From: Actinostola sp. cb2023
Lineage: Eukaryota; Cnidaria; Anthozoa; Actiniaria; Actinostolidae
NCBI GenBank assembly: GCA_033675265.1
Contig: JAUJYZ010001232.1
Span: forward strand, 1 to 64,000
Length of the DNA: 64,000 nucleotides
Direction of reading: 5' to 3'
Part shown: positions 45,231-56,003 of the stretch, one piece after another
How the letters are laid out: every line of letters begins with the position of its first letter
Position numbering within the stretch: position 1 is the stretch's first letter
Made by a program: the position numbers and the translations under genes
The notes under the pieces: model-generated
Told to the model about the DNA's origin: nothing
Database searches by the model: none
What the model saw: only the letters and a program-made list of their open reading frames with translations

Positions 45231-45362
45231 GGTTGTCTACAGTGAAAAGGACTTGTTGAAGCAGAATCATATAAAGGTTCTGTGCAAGAACTATGTAGTG
45301 ACTTGTCATCCAAAAACAAATTCTCATTTAGAATTGAAAGACCTTCCAGGAGAATTTCGATT
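45121..45362 (-). repeat. Duplicated segment containing the WW exon, left copy
   Basis: About 240 bp are nearly identical, in reverse orientation, to 54005-54250. Matching words include CTTGTTATAGTAGAACAGCA and AGAATCATATAAAGGTTCTG. The open frame on the plus strand (45229-45438) is a shadow, because the WW signature lies on the minus strand. A 2-bp difference near 45213 changes the frame between copies. Confidence 0.7.
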
Positions 45363-45439
45363 TGCAGACTGGTCGCAGTTCTCTGTTTGGGGATTATTTA
45401 ACGCGATAAATTGTATCAGCAAATACGAATTAAAGTAAT
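45363..45439 (+). repeat. Left half of the target repeat split by the 5.9-kb transposon
   Basis: CAGACTGGTCGCAGTTCTCT through AATACGAATTAAAGTAAT is the inverted copy of 51864-51943. The other half is at 51338-51383. Together they form the interrupted version of the uninterrupted copy at 51801-51943. Confidence 0.8.
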
Positions 45440-46045
45440 TAGTCCAGTCAATCTATGAATTAAGTTCAAACTAATTGCAACAAAAGCTTTTTCAGCGAAA
45501 TATGAAGCATCTAAATGACCTTTTTAACATATCAAAAGTTCCACAATATTCCATGGTCGGAACACCTTGAAATTCGGAATTATTTATTTTTGCTATTTTA
45601 CCACAGGGTTCCCGCGTATCGCACTATAGAAAAAACGCATAAATTGAACAATTTAAAGTTTTTTCTTCGTGTAACTAAACCTAGAGGCGCTCAATTCGCT
45701 TGGATTTCATTCGGGATACAATTAATGGCTACTATGTAGATTTTTAGTAGATAATTTTACTATTGTAGACTAACCACAGGGAGCCCAACCCAAGAAATAA
45801 TAAAATACCGCAAAATTCTTACTGTTGTTTCATATTTACTGCTACTTTATACTTAAAAGCCTTTTTATCATACAAGTATGGTTAACTTTATTCTCTTTAA
45901 ATGTTGGATGTCCTGGATTCATTAAAGCTTCGCGCTATTCAGCTAAATATTCATCAAAACGGGTCAAAGATTATACTTCAATGGTTTCTAATAAATCCTC
46001 TTCCTCGGTCAGATCAGACTCTGGTGCGTTTGTGCAGTTAACTCC

Positions 46046-47845
46046 TTAGCACCCGCTACATGCTGCAGAGCACTTCAAGTTGTTCTTCCGACAAGAGCAT
46101 CTGTTGTTCCTGCAGTCACCCTTGCAGCCACAACGAATCATCTCCAGTATAGAGGCGTGTGCTGGAGGCAAACTGGTGCGCTCTGGGGTGAATTTTCCAT
46201 TTTTCAGCTGCCAGCCCCATTCGAGAGGTGGCAAATCTATGCCTTTCCATTGTTGGACTTGGAGGAACACTCGCTGGCTGTGGTAACTGGCAGCAGCTGA
46301 TGTTGGTGGAAGGTTCTCTGGCTGCAAAACAGCATTGCCCGTTGAAACTTTCTGGCAAAATCGCGAATAACGTAGCGTATTTAAGCTCTCATCTTTTTCG
46401 CCGCTGTACAGACACACCAGTGCCCTTTCTCCTGCTGCAATCACGTCCTCTTTGCTAACAGCATTTGCATCCCCGGAGAACAATCTTGCCTGGTCTTTGA
46501 AATACGCACTTGCCTTGAACTTCTTCAGTCCGGTCGCCTTCCCAAGACCATGAATGCGCGATGTTGTGTCGCATCCTAGCAGGGCATGTATGAAGAGAAT
46601 GTTGCTGCAGATATCAGGACCTAATGCTGACTTTGTTTCCCTCACATTCCACACCCTGCTGGTCTTGCTGCGTTGTCTGGGCTCCGGTCTGAAGAAGAGG
46701 TCTTTACCATCGATATCACCATGGTAAATCATAAGGACTAGAAGGTCAGTGTCATCCCCAACTAAGACTGTGGTGTTGGACTTTGCTGATTCGACCGCGG
46801 TTTTAACAATCAGGAGGTCAGCATCATCAGGAGCCTGGATTACATTGCAGCCAGCGTTCAGGAGCTTCTCTGACAAGAGATTGATGAACTTTTGTTTGTT
46901 TTCCTCATTTGCTAGGAAATCTTTCTTCTTCAATGATACTATCATGTCACTCTGGAATAACACAGGTGGCGAGCACGAACTTCCCCGTCTCTCGTGCGTG
47001 CAGTCCTTCGTGCTGGGACCATTTCCATACCCATCAAAAATAACCGTGGGCGATCCGTACCTCCTCTGGATGTACTGGACATAGAGTGAGCACACGTCGT
47101 CGTAGGTTGTACCACGTGGCCAAGTTACTCGGTGGATAAGAGCGCCGCCATCAAGAACATAGTGGGCTTCTCTGAGGCATGGAGTTTGCACGCTTTCAGT
47201 CATCTTCCAGAGAGCGTCGGCTAATGCTGGCTTGTCAGCTTTTCTCAGTAGCAAAGAAGTGTCAAACAACGCTGCAGGGTAGCTAGACATTTCATATTCA
47301 AAAAATGAACCAGGGTTGTCATACTGGCCGCTTGTCGCCAACACACTGAGCCTTTGGAAAAGCAGCTGTGGGTCAATTTGAATGCTGCCATCTTTGAGGT
47401 GAACGGATGTTTTGCATGCAAGGGTTTTCACCTGATATTTCTTCTGAAATGAGTGTTCATCTACATATTTACCTGCCATTTTCTTGATTATCGAGTCGCC
47501 CACTTCTTTTGCCTTCTCGCAATTCACCCCGTCTTCGGCTACGACACCAGTTGCAATGTTTCGCAATGATGGGTCTGCGCAGAACGGGTCTCTTTGGGTG
47601 AAGAAACCAACTATCTTCTAAAGGTCGCTGTGGTCGCGTTCCATTCTTGCGCGGGTAGCTTCCTTATGAGGTCCACTACTGGTATGTTGGTCGCTTGTAT
47701 GGAAAGAACTTCCGGTAAGATTTTGCATTGACTGATTTATATCTGCGCAGGCTGGCATTGACATGACCTAAGTCAAACGTTGAGTTTCACTCATCCCTCT
47801 TCCTCTAGTAAGACCACCACTTGTCTTCATACTCCTCATAAGCAC
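46046..47845 (-). pseudogene. Academ-like transposase, C-terminal exon with XPG-like nuclease and Cys-rich tail
   Basis: The exon likely starts at 47845 after an acceptor (TTGGTTACTAG). Two in-frame TAG codons (47770-47768 and 47620-47618) interrupt it, after which 506 codons are open to the TAG at 46046. The nuclease has metal-binding acidic motifs typical of XPG/FEN1: IFDGY, APDDADLLIV, VGDDTDLLVL, then GCDTTSRIHGLGK, which resembles the helix-two-turn-helix GxDY...GIG. The last 30 residues have CxCxxxC-type spacing (CGCKGDCRNNRCSC, then CSAACSGC). The apparent start of the 506-codon frame is a TTG inside the exon and is not a true start. The stops make this copy inactive. Confidence 0.7.
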
Positions 47846-48004
47846 CTAGTAACCAAATAGAAGGGTTACAAAACTATAACAGTAGCATATTTTTAAACAT
47901 TATAATGCCTTTCTTAACTTATCGTTTTTAATATCCCCAGCCAAAGGTTATACTATGGAAAATAATGCAACCTTTTAAAAGATCTTATATACATAATACC
48001 TTAC

Positions 48005-49231
48005 CTGTTCGATAATCAAGTCGGTTGATAAACCTCCCCAGAAACGATCACTTCGACGCACAACGTGCAGGCCATCCAAGAACTTCTTGTATACAGATGG
48101 ATGTGAGGTTTCGAGGTTCTGCATGATTTGAAGGTAGAAATAAGCCGATTTTGCGTATTGGTTATGTCCAGCTGCTGCAAAATATGGTAACATTTCATAA
48201 ACAGCCTGGAGGTGCAGTTTCCAGTTCCCGGTTCTTTCTCCTTTTATAAACTTCCTTAAAATGTCGACCATCTTCATGTACTCTAGCCATAAAACAGCAG
48301 TACGCTGACCCGACAAAGATGCTTTCGTTTCCTCGATCTTCTTATTTGTCGAGTCAAGGCAACTGGAAGATGTATCCTGGCCAGATGTTTGATGGGTTTC
48401 CAAAGACTTTTTACACAGCTGCTTCAGGAGTTCTAGATCGATGTCCGTTGCTGGCTGTTGCGGTGGTTGCGCTTCTTCGTCTTCCTCGTCATCTTGATCT
48501 GTCCTTTCAAATGGTGCAGGTAGACCGAGTGCTTTGCAGGCTATCAATGAATTCAGTGCTTCATCCACCAGGAAATGTCCTATAATTGCTCGTGCTATGG
48601 CCTTCCCGCTGAGCATATGAATGGTAGTATTCTTCGCGTAGACCAACTCTAAAATATCTTCAATTCCAGAACCCGCCATTATATAGCCAATGCATCCGAG
48701 GAAGCTCATCTGTGTGTGTAGACCCCCTAAAATCAGAACAACAGACTTCAACTTGCTATCTTCTGCTTCCTGCTGTGTTATCGTTAGGGCTTTCCAATAG
48801 AGGGGCTGGTCAAATGTGACTATTGGTGAGACTTCGTAGCGGGATGCTTGATCGCAGATAAAGGAAAGTGTGGAGTATATGCAAGTAATATCTGTGGGGT
48901 CCATGTCAATCATTGGAAGGAACATGATTGTAGATTGTCCAGGATGCGTTCCAATACATATGTTCTGCATCATACCGTTCCAACCAGGCTTAGGATTGCG
49001 TAGAAGTGGCAGTGTCAGTTTCCATAACAGATCGAAATTTGCAGTGCTATCCTTTACATTTAAGTTCTTTAACTCCTTGAACAACAACCTGGAAGCATCT
49101 TCACATGGCCCATTATACACGCGAATAGCTACACGCCCAGATTTAGCTATTTCTTCTGATGTCACCTCTTTGCGCGGAATCAAAGTGCTGGTCTTCGTTC
49201 CTGGGGTTATGGAAGCGATTATCCCCATCAT
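48005..49231 (-). pseudogene. Academ-like transposase, middle part
   Basis: This frame follows the N-terminal part after a small indel (about 49225-49233, where the sequence looks like a 5-bp insertion after TTTCATGGGAT). It begins GIIASITPGTKT and is rich in conserved-looking hydrophobic and Trp residues (FDLLWKLTLPLL, NTTIHMLSGKAIARA, DRFWGGLSTDLIIEQ), with an acidic linker (DQDDEEDEEA). Right after LIIEQ comes CAG/GTAAGG, a strong splice donor at 48004, so the last residues of the plain open frame (to 47975) are intron. The intron runs 48004-47846 (159 bp). No separate catalytic motif is recognised. Confidence 0.65.
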
Positions 49232-50571
49232 ATCCCATGAAAGATTCCCTCGCCTTCGAGGGTTCTGATGTTGTGGTCAACGTTGTCGGCGGAATATTGC
49301 ATAAAACGACCCGGGACCCATCCTGGTATATCTATCCCTTGGGCCACTGCTGCACTTCGTCCATACTTTTGAACAGTGTTGTAAGAACAACAAAATCCAT
49401 GTGAATTTAAGGAGTCAATTACAAACTTTGAGCCGAATTGGTGGTGCATCTGCACTCCAAGTCCAAGCTGAAGCGGGGCTATCAGGGCTCTGGGCCGTGC
49501 GGCTTGCATAATTGCTTGACCAAGGGTCGCAATTTTTAACTGCATATCCTTTCCAGTCACCAATACCTCGAGAAATGCCTGGAGCAATGCGGGGAGAAAA
49601 TCTAATACCTTTTCAACTGACGATATTTCAGAGCTAGTTGGGAAATGCTCGCTTGAACAATCCACTCTCTTAATTTCATTCTTTATGAACTTAGCTGCCG
49701 CCTCTACAATTTTGGACCTTTCTACATTGGGATCTTCGCTTCTTGGTTTCTCATAAAAATCATTCACTATTGACGCGACGTTCTGATGAAAAGTGACAAC
49801 ATTTGGCCTTTGTCGAATAGTTGTGATTAATATTGTCTCTCCAAAATGTTCTTCTAGTTTTTTCTTCATGTATACTGAACTGTATGCTTCATCCTCTTCA
49901 CCTTCAAGAAACTCCTCCATCTTTCCGACAAGGTCGTCAATAGTGGGCTGTTCAACGTCGTTTTCCTCTAGAAATGCTATTACTTTAGAAAAAGCAGTGC
50001 TCTTCACCGTGTCTACAGGTCGTCCTTGGGTCTTAGCTTTCTTTGAGCTACCGTCTGCTCCAATGTTATACTGTAAGGGAATATTTCTTCCTGTTCGGAA
50101 ATTGCTGCTACATAGCTGGTGGTAGACAGCATCAGCTGCGTGAAGATCTCGAAGATATTCCAGACGACCCCGCACCGCTATCGCCCAATCGTCGTTCCGT
50201 TCCTTGCACAGTCTACCAATGGATTCTTGGAACTCTATTGTTCTCACGCTTATCATGATGTCAAGCCCTTTTTTCTTGCCATCGTATTTTGCAGGCTGAC
50301 CGCAAAATAAACAATGCTCTGAAGAGCTGAAGGATAGGTGGGTTGAGCGCCGCTTGACTGGGCTTGCATTTTCCTCGCATTTCGTATCAGATGATTTCCC
50401 ACGTGGTCTCAGCAGATCGAGCCGGCATTTCTTGTGAACTTTTAGGCCAGGCTTTGCATTAACTGCAGGATTGATTTCATTAATTTTTAGGCATCCCTTC
50501 TCAGTTAGCTTGGAAAATAAGCTCTCATCCTTCCCCACGTCTTCACCACAGATGCAGCAGCTGGATTCCAT
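49228..50571 (-). pseudogene. Academ-like transposase, N-terminal part with Cys/His zinc motifs
   Basis: The first ATG is at 50571 (MESSCCICGED); the open frame extends to a TTG at 50649. Cys/His pairs are seen at CCIC, HKKC (about 50 residues on), HCLFC (about 85 on) and H-x3-C in AVYHQLCSSNFRTG. They suggest two zinc-binding modules like the Cys8-type finger reported for Academ. A charged region (EEFLEGEEDEA) follows, then YSADNVDHNIRTLEG before the frame breaks at the indel. No sequence change other than that indel interrupts the 447 codons. The element's 5' leader from 50572 to 51275 is AT-rich and non-coding. Confidence 0.65.
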
Positions 50572-51337
50572 TCCCAAACGGGACAACTTCCAAACTTCAA
50601 CGACCGAACAAAGATGTGATTTTTCCGCTTTAAATACATTATCACTCAAAATTGTGCATGGAAAAACACAGAAGAAGCTTAAATGAACTTACCTTCAGCA
50701 ATTACATGCCCAATTAAGAAGGAAAAACGTCATAAAAAGTAATAATATGCTGTTGAAATTCCATTCATAGCTATCATGCCAGCACCTCGTTCGATTGTGT
50801 CAGGCGTTCCTCGCAGAAACGAGCAGTCCTGGATATCAATTTAGATAGTTTTAGCACCTTATTCACTAGATTTTGTGCTGCTTTAGAACATATTTTGACT
50901 GTGATAGCTTTGTTTCACAATTTCAATCGTGAATACTAAAAAATCCTTTTTTTAAATAGTGATAAACAAATTAACTTAATTTCCGCCGGAAATGCTTTAA
51001 TAACCTTTGCTTTAAAAAGCTCAAATTGTGCAAAACGCGCGAGGAAAAGAGTAACAAGTTTACAGGACAGTACAAACAATGTTTTCAACATGATAAAAAC
51101 TATTTCTATTTCCACGTAATAATAGAAACCCGTTATTTGTTATTTTTCCAATGCGTGGGTACCCTGTGGTACACGGAAAAAAAATAAACGCCATTTTAAC
51201 CTTGTTCCGACACGAGAATTTTGTGGAACTTTTAGTATGATGTTTATGAAGGTAAAAGTAAGCCAAAACCGCCTTAAAAGCTTTTGTTGCAATTAGTTTG
51301 AACTTGGGCTACAAAAATTCATAGATTGACTGGACTA

Positions 51338-51383
51338 AATCGAGTATCAACAATGCGGGCGCTGACACAGGGTACCCAACAAT
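51338..51383 (-). repeat. Right half of the split target repeat
   Basis: AATCGAGTATCAACAATGCG through GGTACCCAACAAT pairs with 51801-51866 in inverted orientation. It lacks about 24 bp (ACACGTGTATCAGCGG region) present in the other copy. Confidence 0.75.
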
Positions 51384-51593
51384 AACTAGCGAAACAAACG
51401 AATATTTACTCGGGCTTCTTCCTGTGGAAGGCCAGACTAAAAATGCAGACTGTCGTGGTCGTCGTTCTTTGACTTCAAATCGCTAACTGGGTTCTACAGC
51501 GCATGCGCTTTGTCAATCAAATCAATCAAAAACGTTATTTAATTACAGAGTCCTTAATCACAATGAAGTGCTCTCCCAAGGAGTAGTGCACTG

Positions 51594-51687
<94 letters not shown>
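51594..51687 (+). repeat. (AAT)n microsatellite
   Basis: About 31 AAT units. The preceding CTCTCCCAAGGAGTAGTGCA is not recognised, though (AAT)n tails here often mark LINE 3' ends. The poly-Leu minus frame is an artefact. Confidence 0.95.
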
Positions 51688-51689
<2 letters not shown>

Positions 51690-51800
51690 GTACATTTGTA
51701 CATTTGCTGTAATCGATTAATCGGCGAAAGTCATTATTCACAGAAATGTATGACTCTCATCGTTAATATTTTTATTTACTGTGTGTATTGTATTTTACAT

Positions 51801-51943
51801 TGTTGGGTACCCTGTGTCAGCGCCCGCAATGCCATCCGCTGATACACGTGTTGTTGATACTCGATTACTTTTATTCGTATTTGCTGATACAATTTATCGC
51901 GTTAAATAATCCCAAAACAGAGAACTGCGACCAGTCTGCAAGA
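51801..51943 (+). repeat. Intact (empty-site) copy of the target repeat
   Basis: TGTTGGGTACCCTGTGTCAG through GAACTGCGACCAGTCTGCA is uninterrupted here and is the inverted partner of 45363-45439 plus 51338-51383. The single AAT of the insertion site (as ATT) is at 51864-51866. Confidence 0.8.
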
Positions 51944-52435
51944 GCTTAGAACACCAGAACTTTGCACGTTTATTAGAAACAAGCGAAAATCACGTCGTAA
52001 AGTTGAGATTGAAGTCGATCAGTTGAGGTGAGTATTTTGGCGCCAAAATTGATTGAACATCAACCATCGATGCCTATTCAAATAAATGGCCTTTCTTCAA
52101 GTCTAGTTATGCTGCTTATTGCAAGTTGAATAGTGTTATTATTGTCTTATTGTTGCCTGAATCGTTTTAACCATTTGTACGATAACTTTATTTTGCTGTC
52201 ACGTTACTGCTCTGTTTAGATAACCTACCCTCCATGGTATACAATGCACTATTGGTACTTTACTATTTTAAAACAGCAAAGCATTCTTGTAATAGTTGCA
52301 GTATACTCTCTCTGAGTCCATGCACTGTGTTCTTTATCCTCTGCTACAATTATTTCCATGTATAAATGCTAAAGGAAAACCATTTGGATCATTTATAGAG
52401 TGTTTTGTGCTCAAATGTTTACATACATGTAGCTG

Positions 52436-52535
52436 CATGCTGAACAGGCATTCTTAGCGGGGACTGGGACAACTGAGGGCAGGGGAGGATTGGGGCTGGA
52501 GAAGTGGGGAAGGGAACGCCTGCCGCCAAGCATTG
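52436..52535 (-). repeat. GC-rich repeat, empty-site copy
   Basis: AACAGGCATTCTTAGCGGGG through GAACGCCTGCCGCCAAGCAT is the inverted equivalent of 53163-53176 plus 53656-53775, without the MITE that interrupts that copy. The ends AACAGGC and GCCTG are themselves inverted. Confidence 0.7.
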
Positions 52536-52539
52536 TTAT

Positions 52540-53162
52540 TTTTCAATTCACCATTCGTGTACGAACGTTGTTCCTGATTGGATAGTTTTGATTGGCATGT
52601 ATCTATTATCGTCAAACGACTTGTAAACGTGCTACCAGTATCAACCTTTGGCCCGTGCCTTCTGAACTATTATTGAGGCATACGGCAAACGTCGATCTAA
52701 CCCATCTAACCATGAAATTAATTCATTCGAACCTATTAATTTTGAAATACATGTTCAAGTCAAATAAGACCACTCTGGAGCGGTTTCAAACACAACACGT
52801 TCTAACCACTGATAAGCCAATTTCAAATTTAGTTCGACAACCGTCTTTGTTTTGTTCTCAAATGACATAGTAGATTGACATATGTAAATATATTGATCAC
52901 ATTGTGAAATATATTGGTAGACTTGGAATTTCCTCTGTCAATTAATGCTTATTATATCCTACTGATTTGTTGCTTTAACGTTGGTCAGAGCAACTTGTAA
53001 ATCAGTTCGATATAGAATAATCATTTGAAATGACCACGTATTCAATATCCAACGGCTACGACTCCTCATGTGCGAAAAGTCACATGTGAATGATTTGAAC
53101 GGAAATAATGATAATCTGTCAGTTCGGTGATCATGGGTTAGTGGTGTATTGAGAAATAATAA
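52540..53162. other. Non-coding stretch
   Basis: A 92-aa frame at 52592-52870 has no domain and no context. No repeats shared with the rest of the window were seen here. Confidence 0.4.
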
Positions 53163-53176
53163 TGCTTGGCGGCAGG

Positions 53177-53655
53177 TAGCCTGCGAGTACAGCCGCTTTT
53201 TGGCGGTCGTGCCACAGGGTCTCCCGCAAAGAAGCGTCTCGTTGTGAGTGCAGAAATCCTGTATGGTTATGTCATTTTTGACCCAATTCTGGTCAAAGAA
53301 GCTGATTGGTCAGCTTGCTGGAAATCGCATTATTTGCATAAATTAAACTCACCGAAAGCAGAACGACCAGAACAAAATATTACAATGTCGAGACGCAGGC
53401 GATTGTATTGGAATTATCATATGCACCAGGAGCACAGAAGAATAAAATCGTGTTCTACAATAATTTTGGTTGCCGAATCAACAAACTCGGGCCGTTTGGA
53501 AGTAGTGTTCATAACATGAGTGGTTGTGTTTTACAACACGAGATGTCATGACGTCAGAGGTCACATTACAGGATTTCTGCACTCACAACGCAGACGCTTC
53601 TTTGCGGGAAACCCCTGTGGCGCGACCGCGAAAAAGCAGCTGTATTCACAGGCTA
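53177..53655. mobile_element. MULE-like MITE with 9-bp target site duplication
   Basis: TIRs of about 85 bp begin TAGCCTGCGAGTACAGC and end with the inverted equivalent CAGGCTA. Both carry AAGAAGCGTCT (or its complement) and a TGAGTGCAGAAATCCTGTA end. The 9-bp repeat GGCGGCAGG flanks it (53168-53176 and 53656-53664). The related site at 52519-52527 has one copy and no insert. The frames at 53166-53774 are read-through of this element. Confidence 0.7.
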
Positions 53656-53775
53656 GGCGGCAGGCGTTCTCTTCCCTTCTCTCCCCCCTCCTCCCCAGTT
53701 CTCCCCTCCTCTCCTGCCCCAATTCTCACCGGCCCTCAGGTTTTTGGTCCCCGCTAAGAACGCCTGTTCAGTAGG

Positions 53776-53984
53776 CTAATGTTTATATTGTTATTATTAT
53801 ATTGAGGCCCTGTTAGGGGGAGTCTGAATAATGCATAATCCTGGATAAATTTTGGAATTAATCCATATCACAAAAATAAAATTCTAAAATAATCCGTAAT
53901 TTGAAAATACAACACAAATAATCTGTAATCTTTAAATTTAGTGGCCAACAGAGCCTTCTCTAAAAACCCCTAATAATCCATAAT
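53776..53984. other. AT-rich spacer
   Basis: It contains repeated short words such as AATAATCCGTAATTTGAAAA and ATAATCTGTAATCTTTAAAT (and AATAATCCATAATGC). Nothing coding is seen. Confidence 0.4.
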
Positions 53985-54004
53985 GCTAGGATTTCTGATC
54001 CAAA

Positions 54005-54250
54005 TCGAAATTCTCCTAGAAGGTCTTTGAATTCTAAATGAGAATTTGTTTTTGGATCACAAGTCACTACATAGTTCTTGCACAGAACCTTTATATGATT
54101 CTGCTTCAACAAGTCCTTTTCACTGTAGACAACCATGGAGTCATCAATACGGTACAGATTGGATGGAGTATTATTGTAAGTCAGGAGAGCTGCTGTTCTA
54201 CTATAACAAGGTGACAGCAGAACACAGATGGTCGGACATCTCAAATGTAT
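54005..54250 (+). repeat. Duplicated segment containing the WW exon, right copy
   Basis: Reverse-complement match to 45121-45360 over about 240 bp with few differences. It directly borders the duplicated satellite/zinc-finger block that starts near 54312. Confidence 0.7.
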
Positions 54251-54297
54251 GTAAATGTAAAGTACATGTACTGCTTAGAAGTATGTTAACACTGTAG
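54120..54297 (+). CDS. WW-domain exon, right copy
   Basis: The plus strand encodes the same WW signature as 45072-45230: TDWMEYY, LLFYYN and EHRWSD at 54155-54238. The frame continues to the TAG at 54295-54297. A 2-bp deletion relative to the left copy, in the AATACGGTACAG stretch, puts the upstream ATG out of frame, so this copy could only be used through splicing (acceptor-like TTTTCACTGTAG at about 54117-54128) or is dead. Confidence 0.4.
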
Positions 54298-54311
54298 TAT
54301 GTATATATTGA

Positions 54312-54559
54312 ATAGTTACTGAGGCTGGCAGCAATATAAGATATATTGCAGTCAGCTGAGGCTGTAGGCCGAGTGTAATCTGAGTGTAATCTGAGTGTAA
54401 TCTGAATGTAATCTGAGTGTAATGTGAGTGTAATCTGAGTGCAGTCTGAGTGTAATCTGAGTACCCATAGTCTGAGTGTAGTCTGAGTGTAGTCCGAGTG
54501 TAGTCTGAGTGTAATCTGAGTGTAGTCTGATTGTAGTCTGAGTATAATCTGAGTGTCAT
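54312..54559 (-). repeat. 11-bp satellite, inverted copy, segment 1
   Basis: 54312-54375 is the unique border sequence (CAGTCAGCTGAGGCTGTAGG), inverted relative to 16470-16528. Then follow units of CTGAGTGTAAT/CTGAGTGTAGT, the reverse complement of the satellite at 13216-15165. Confidence 0.9.
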
Positions 54560-56003
54560 CAGGGGCGTAGCTAGCCGGACGCCACGATGCACGTGCGTCA
54601 TTCGGGGGAAAAAATGAATAAAAAAGTAGCTTGTTTTTGAAAAAGTGAAAAGAAAGAAAAAAGCCAAAGAAACAAGCAAATGAAAAATAAAACATTATCA
54701 CACTATGGATATTAGTAGGTATTAGTTATTCGTGCTTGAAATTGTGCTTTTTCAAGCGTAATTAATTCAGAGTTCTTAAAATAAAGTAGATTTTGGTAAG
54801 AGAAGTGAAGAAGAATCGCTCTGCCTCTGCTTTCTCGATCTCATCATTAAGTCGTCGATCACTTGAGAGAGTTGAGTAATTCACTTGAGAGAAAGTTACA
54901 CTAATATCCCATTGCAGATCCGTAGCAGGGGGATGGGCCAGGGGAGGCCGGCCCCCAATAAATTTGTCTTTTTTTTAAATAACCTTTACATCCTGCCGGA
55001 ATAGCAAATGCCTATACACACACTGCTATGGACATGCTCTGAATCTAGCTGTCGCTGATTCCATAAAATCAGTAAAATGCTTAGTGCTCGTTTTGACATA
55101 GGAAATAGGAAAAATTGAAACAACCAGTTATGCAAACGGAACTTTTCATAGTTACTGTGAAAATCCTTGTATCGCACGACCTTTCGTTTTGTAAACTTCA
55201 GCTGGATTTTGGAATTTTCTGTTCCGCCAATATATTTTTTGCACTAATTAGTACTAAATACAATACAAAACAATAAAATATCACTATTTAGTACTTTAAA
55301 TAATGCTGTTTATGCTGAACAGTAACTTTGTACTCAAGAAATGTCGGAACAGAAAACCCCAAAATCCAACAGAAGTTTACAAAACGAAAGGTCACGATAC
55401 AAGGATTTTCGCTGTAAGTATACGTATGTTCATGTCATTGATCTATTATGCAACACGTATTTGTTTAATTACAAACATATCGATGGTTTTGACTTTGAAT
55501 AACTAAAAAACCATACACATCATTGTGTACAGATAATGATAAATGATTTACATGTCTGCAACCCCTCAAATGATCTGCGATTTGGCCATGTTTAAACTTC
55601 CTGGAAACTACTCTCAGAAGGCAGGAAATTATATTTCAGAGACTCTATACCTCAAAAATTTTCGGGGGAGCATGCCCCCGCACCCTTGTGCCCCCCCCCC
55701 AAAAAAGACATTTTCCCTTGCTACGATCCTGCATTACATCGAACCAAAAATATAGAAGTAGTAGATGTTAAATTGAGTGAAGTGTACATGTATATATATT
55801 TCGTGAATAACTACTGTGTATAAAAAGAACATTAGAGATTGCCAAACCTTGTAATCACGTTCTGTACTTTTACTTCTTGTTGGTTGGTTTGAGTGGTGAT
55901 GTGCGGGAGGGGGAGGGGGAGGGAGAAGGGGAGGGGGTTATAAATTGAAAGTTCATAATTGTGCGTCTCTCCGAAAAAATCCTGGCTACTGGCTACGCCC
56001 CTG
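54560..56003. mobile_element. hAT-like non-autonomous element inserted in the satellite
   Basis: The ends CAGGGGCGTAGCTAGCC and GGCTACTGGCTACGCCCCTG are inverted and resemble hAT termini (CAGGGGCG). Satellite continues on both sides. A clear 8-bp duplication is not visible. Inside are typical low-coding pieces: GGGGAGGCCGGCCCCCAATA near 54936, a hairpin at 55155-55415, TCGGGGGAGCATGCCCCCGC near 55663 and G-rich (GGGGGAG)n at 55905-55935. No transposase is present. Confidence 0.6.
55155..55415. repeat. Internal inverted repeat of the hAT-like element
   Basis: TGAAAATCCTTGTATCG, ACCTTTCGTTTTGTAAACTT and TTTTCTGTTCCG at 55158-55230 return inverted at 55337-55410 (CGGAACAGAAAA, AAGTTTACAAAACGAAAGGT in reverse order). 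The loop is about 100 bp and AT-rich. Confidence 0.65.

Larger units (their letters stand above)
45440..51337 (-). mobile_element. 5.9-kb TIR DNA transposon with XPG-like nuclease, best fit Academ superfamily
   Basis: The ends are inverted repeats: TAGTCCAGTCAATCTATGAA and two more bases, then (after a 10-bp gap in the left copy) AAGTTCAAACTAATTGCAAC and AAAAGCTTTT. The left arm is 52 bp and the right arm 62 bp. The trinucleotide AAT flanks both ends (45437-45439 and 51338-51340). The homologous site at 51864-51866 has a single AAT and no insert, which proves the boundaries. Inside is one minus-strand gene in pieces, with Cys/His pairs at the N-terminus, an XPG-type nuclease and a C-terminal Cys-rich tail. 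A 3-bp duplication with a Cys-rich and XPG-containing transposase is what is reported for Academ elements. No other transposase is present. Confidence 0.75.

Noticed and set aside
45229..45438. Plus-strand 69-codon frame (MVVYSEKDLLKQ...)
   Set aside because: It overlaps the minus-strand WW exon and runs into the target repeat of the transposon; the WW signature favours the other strand.
51535..51741. Poly-Leu frame
   Set aside because: Translation of the (AAT)n microsatellite.
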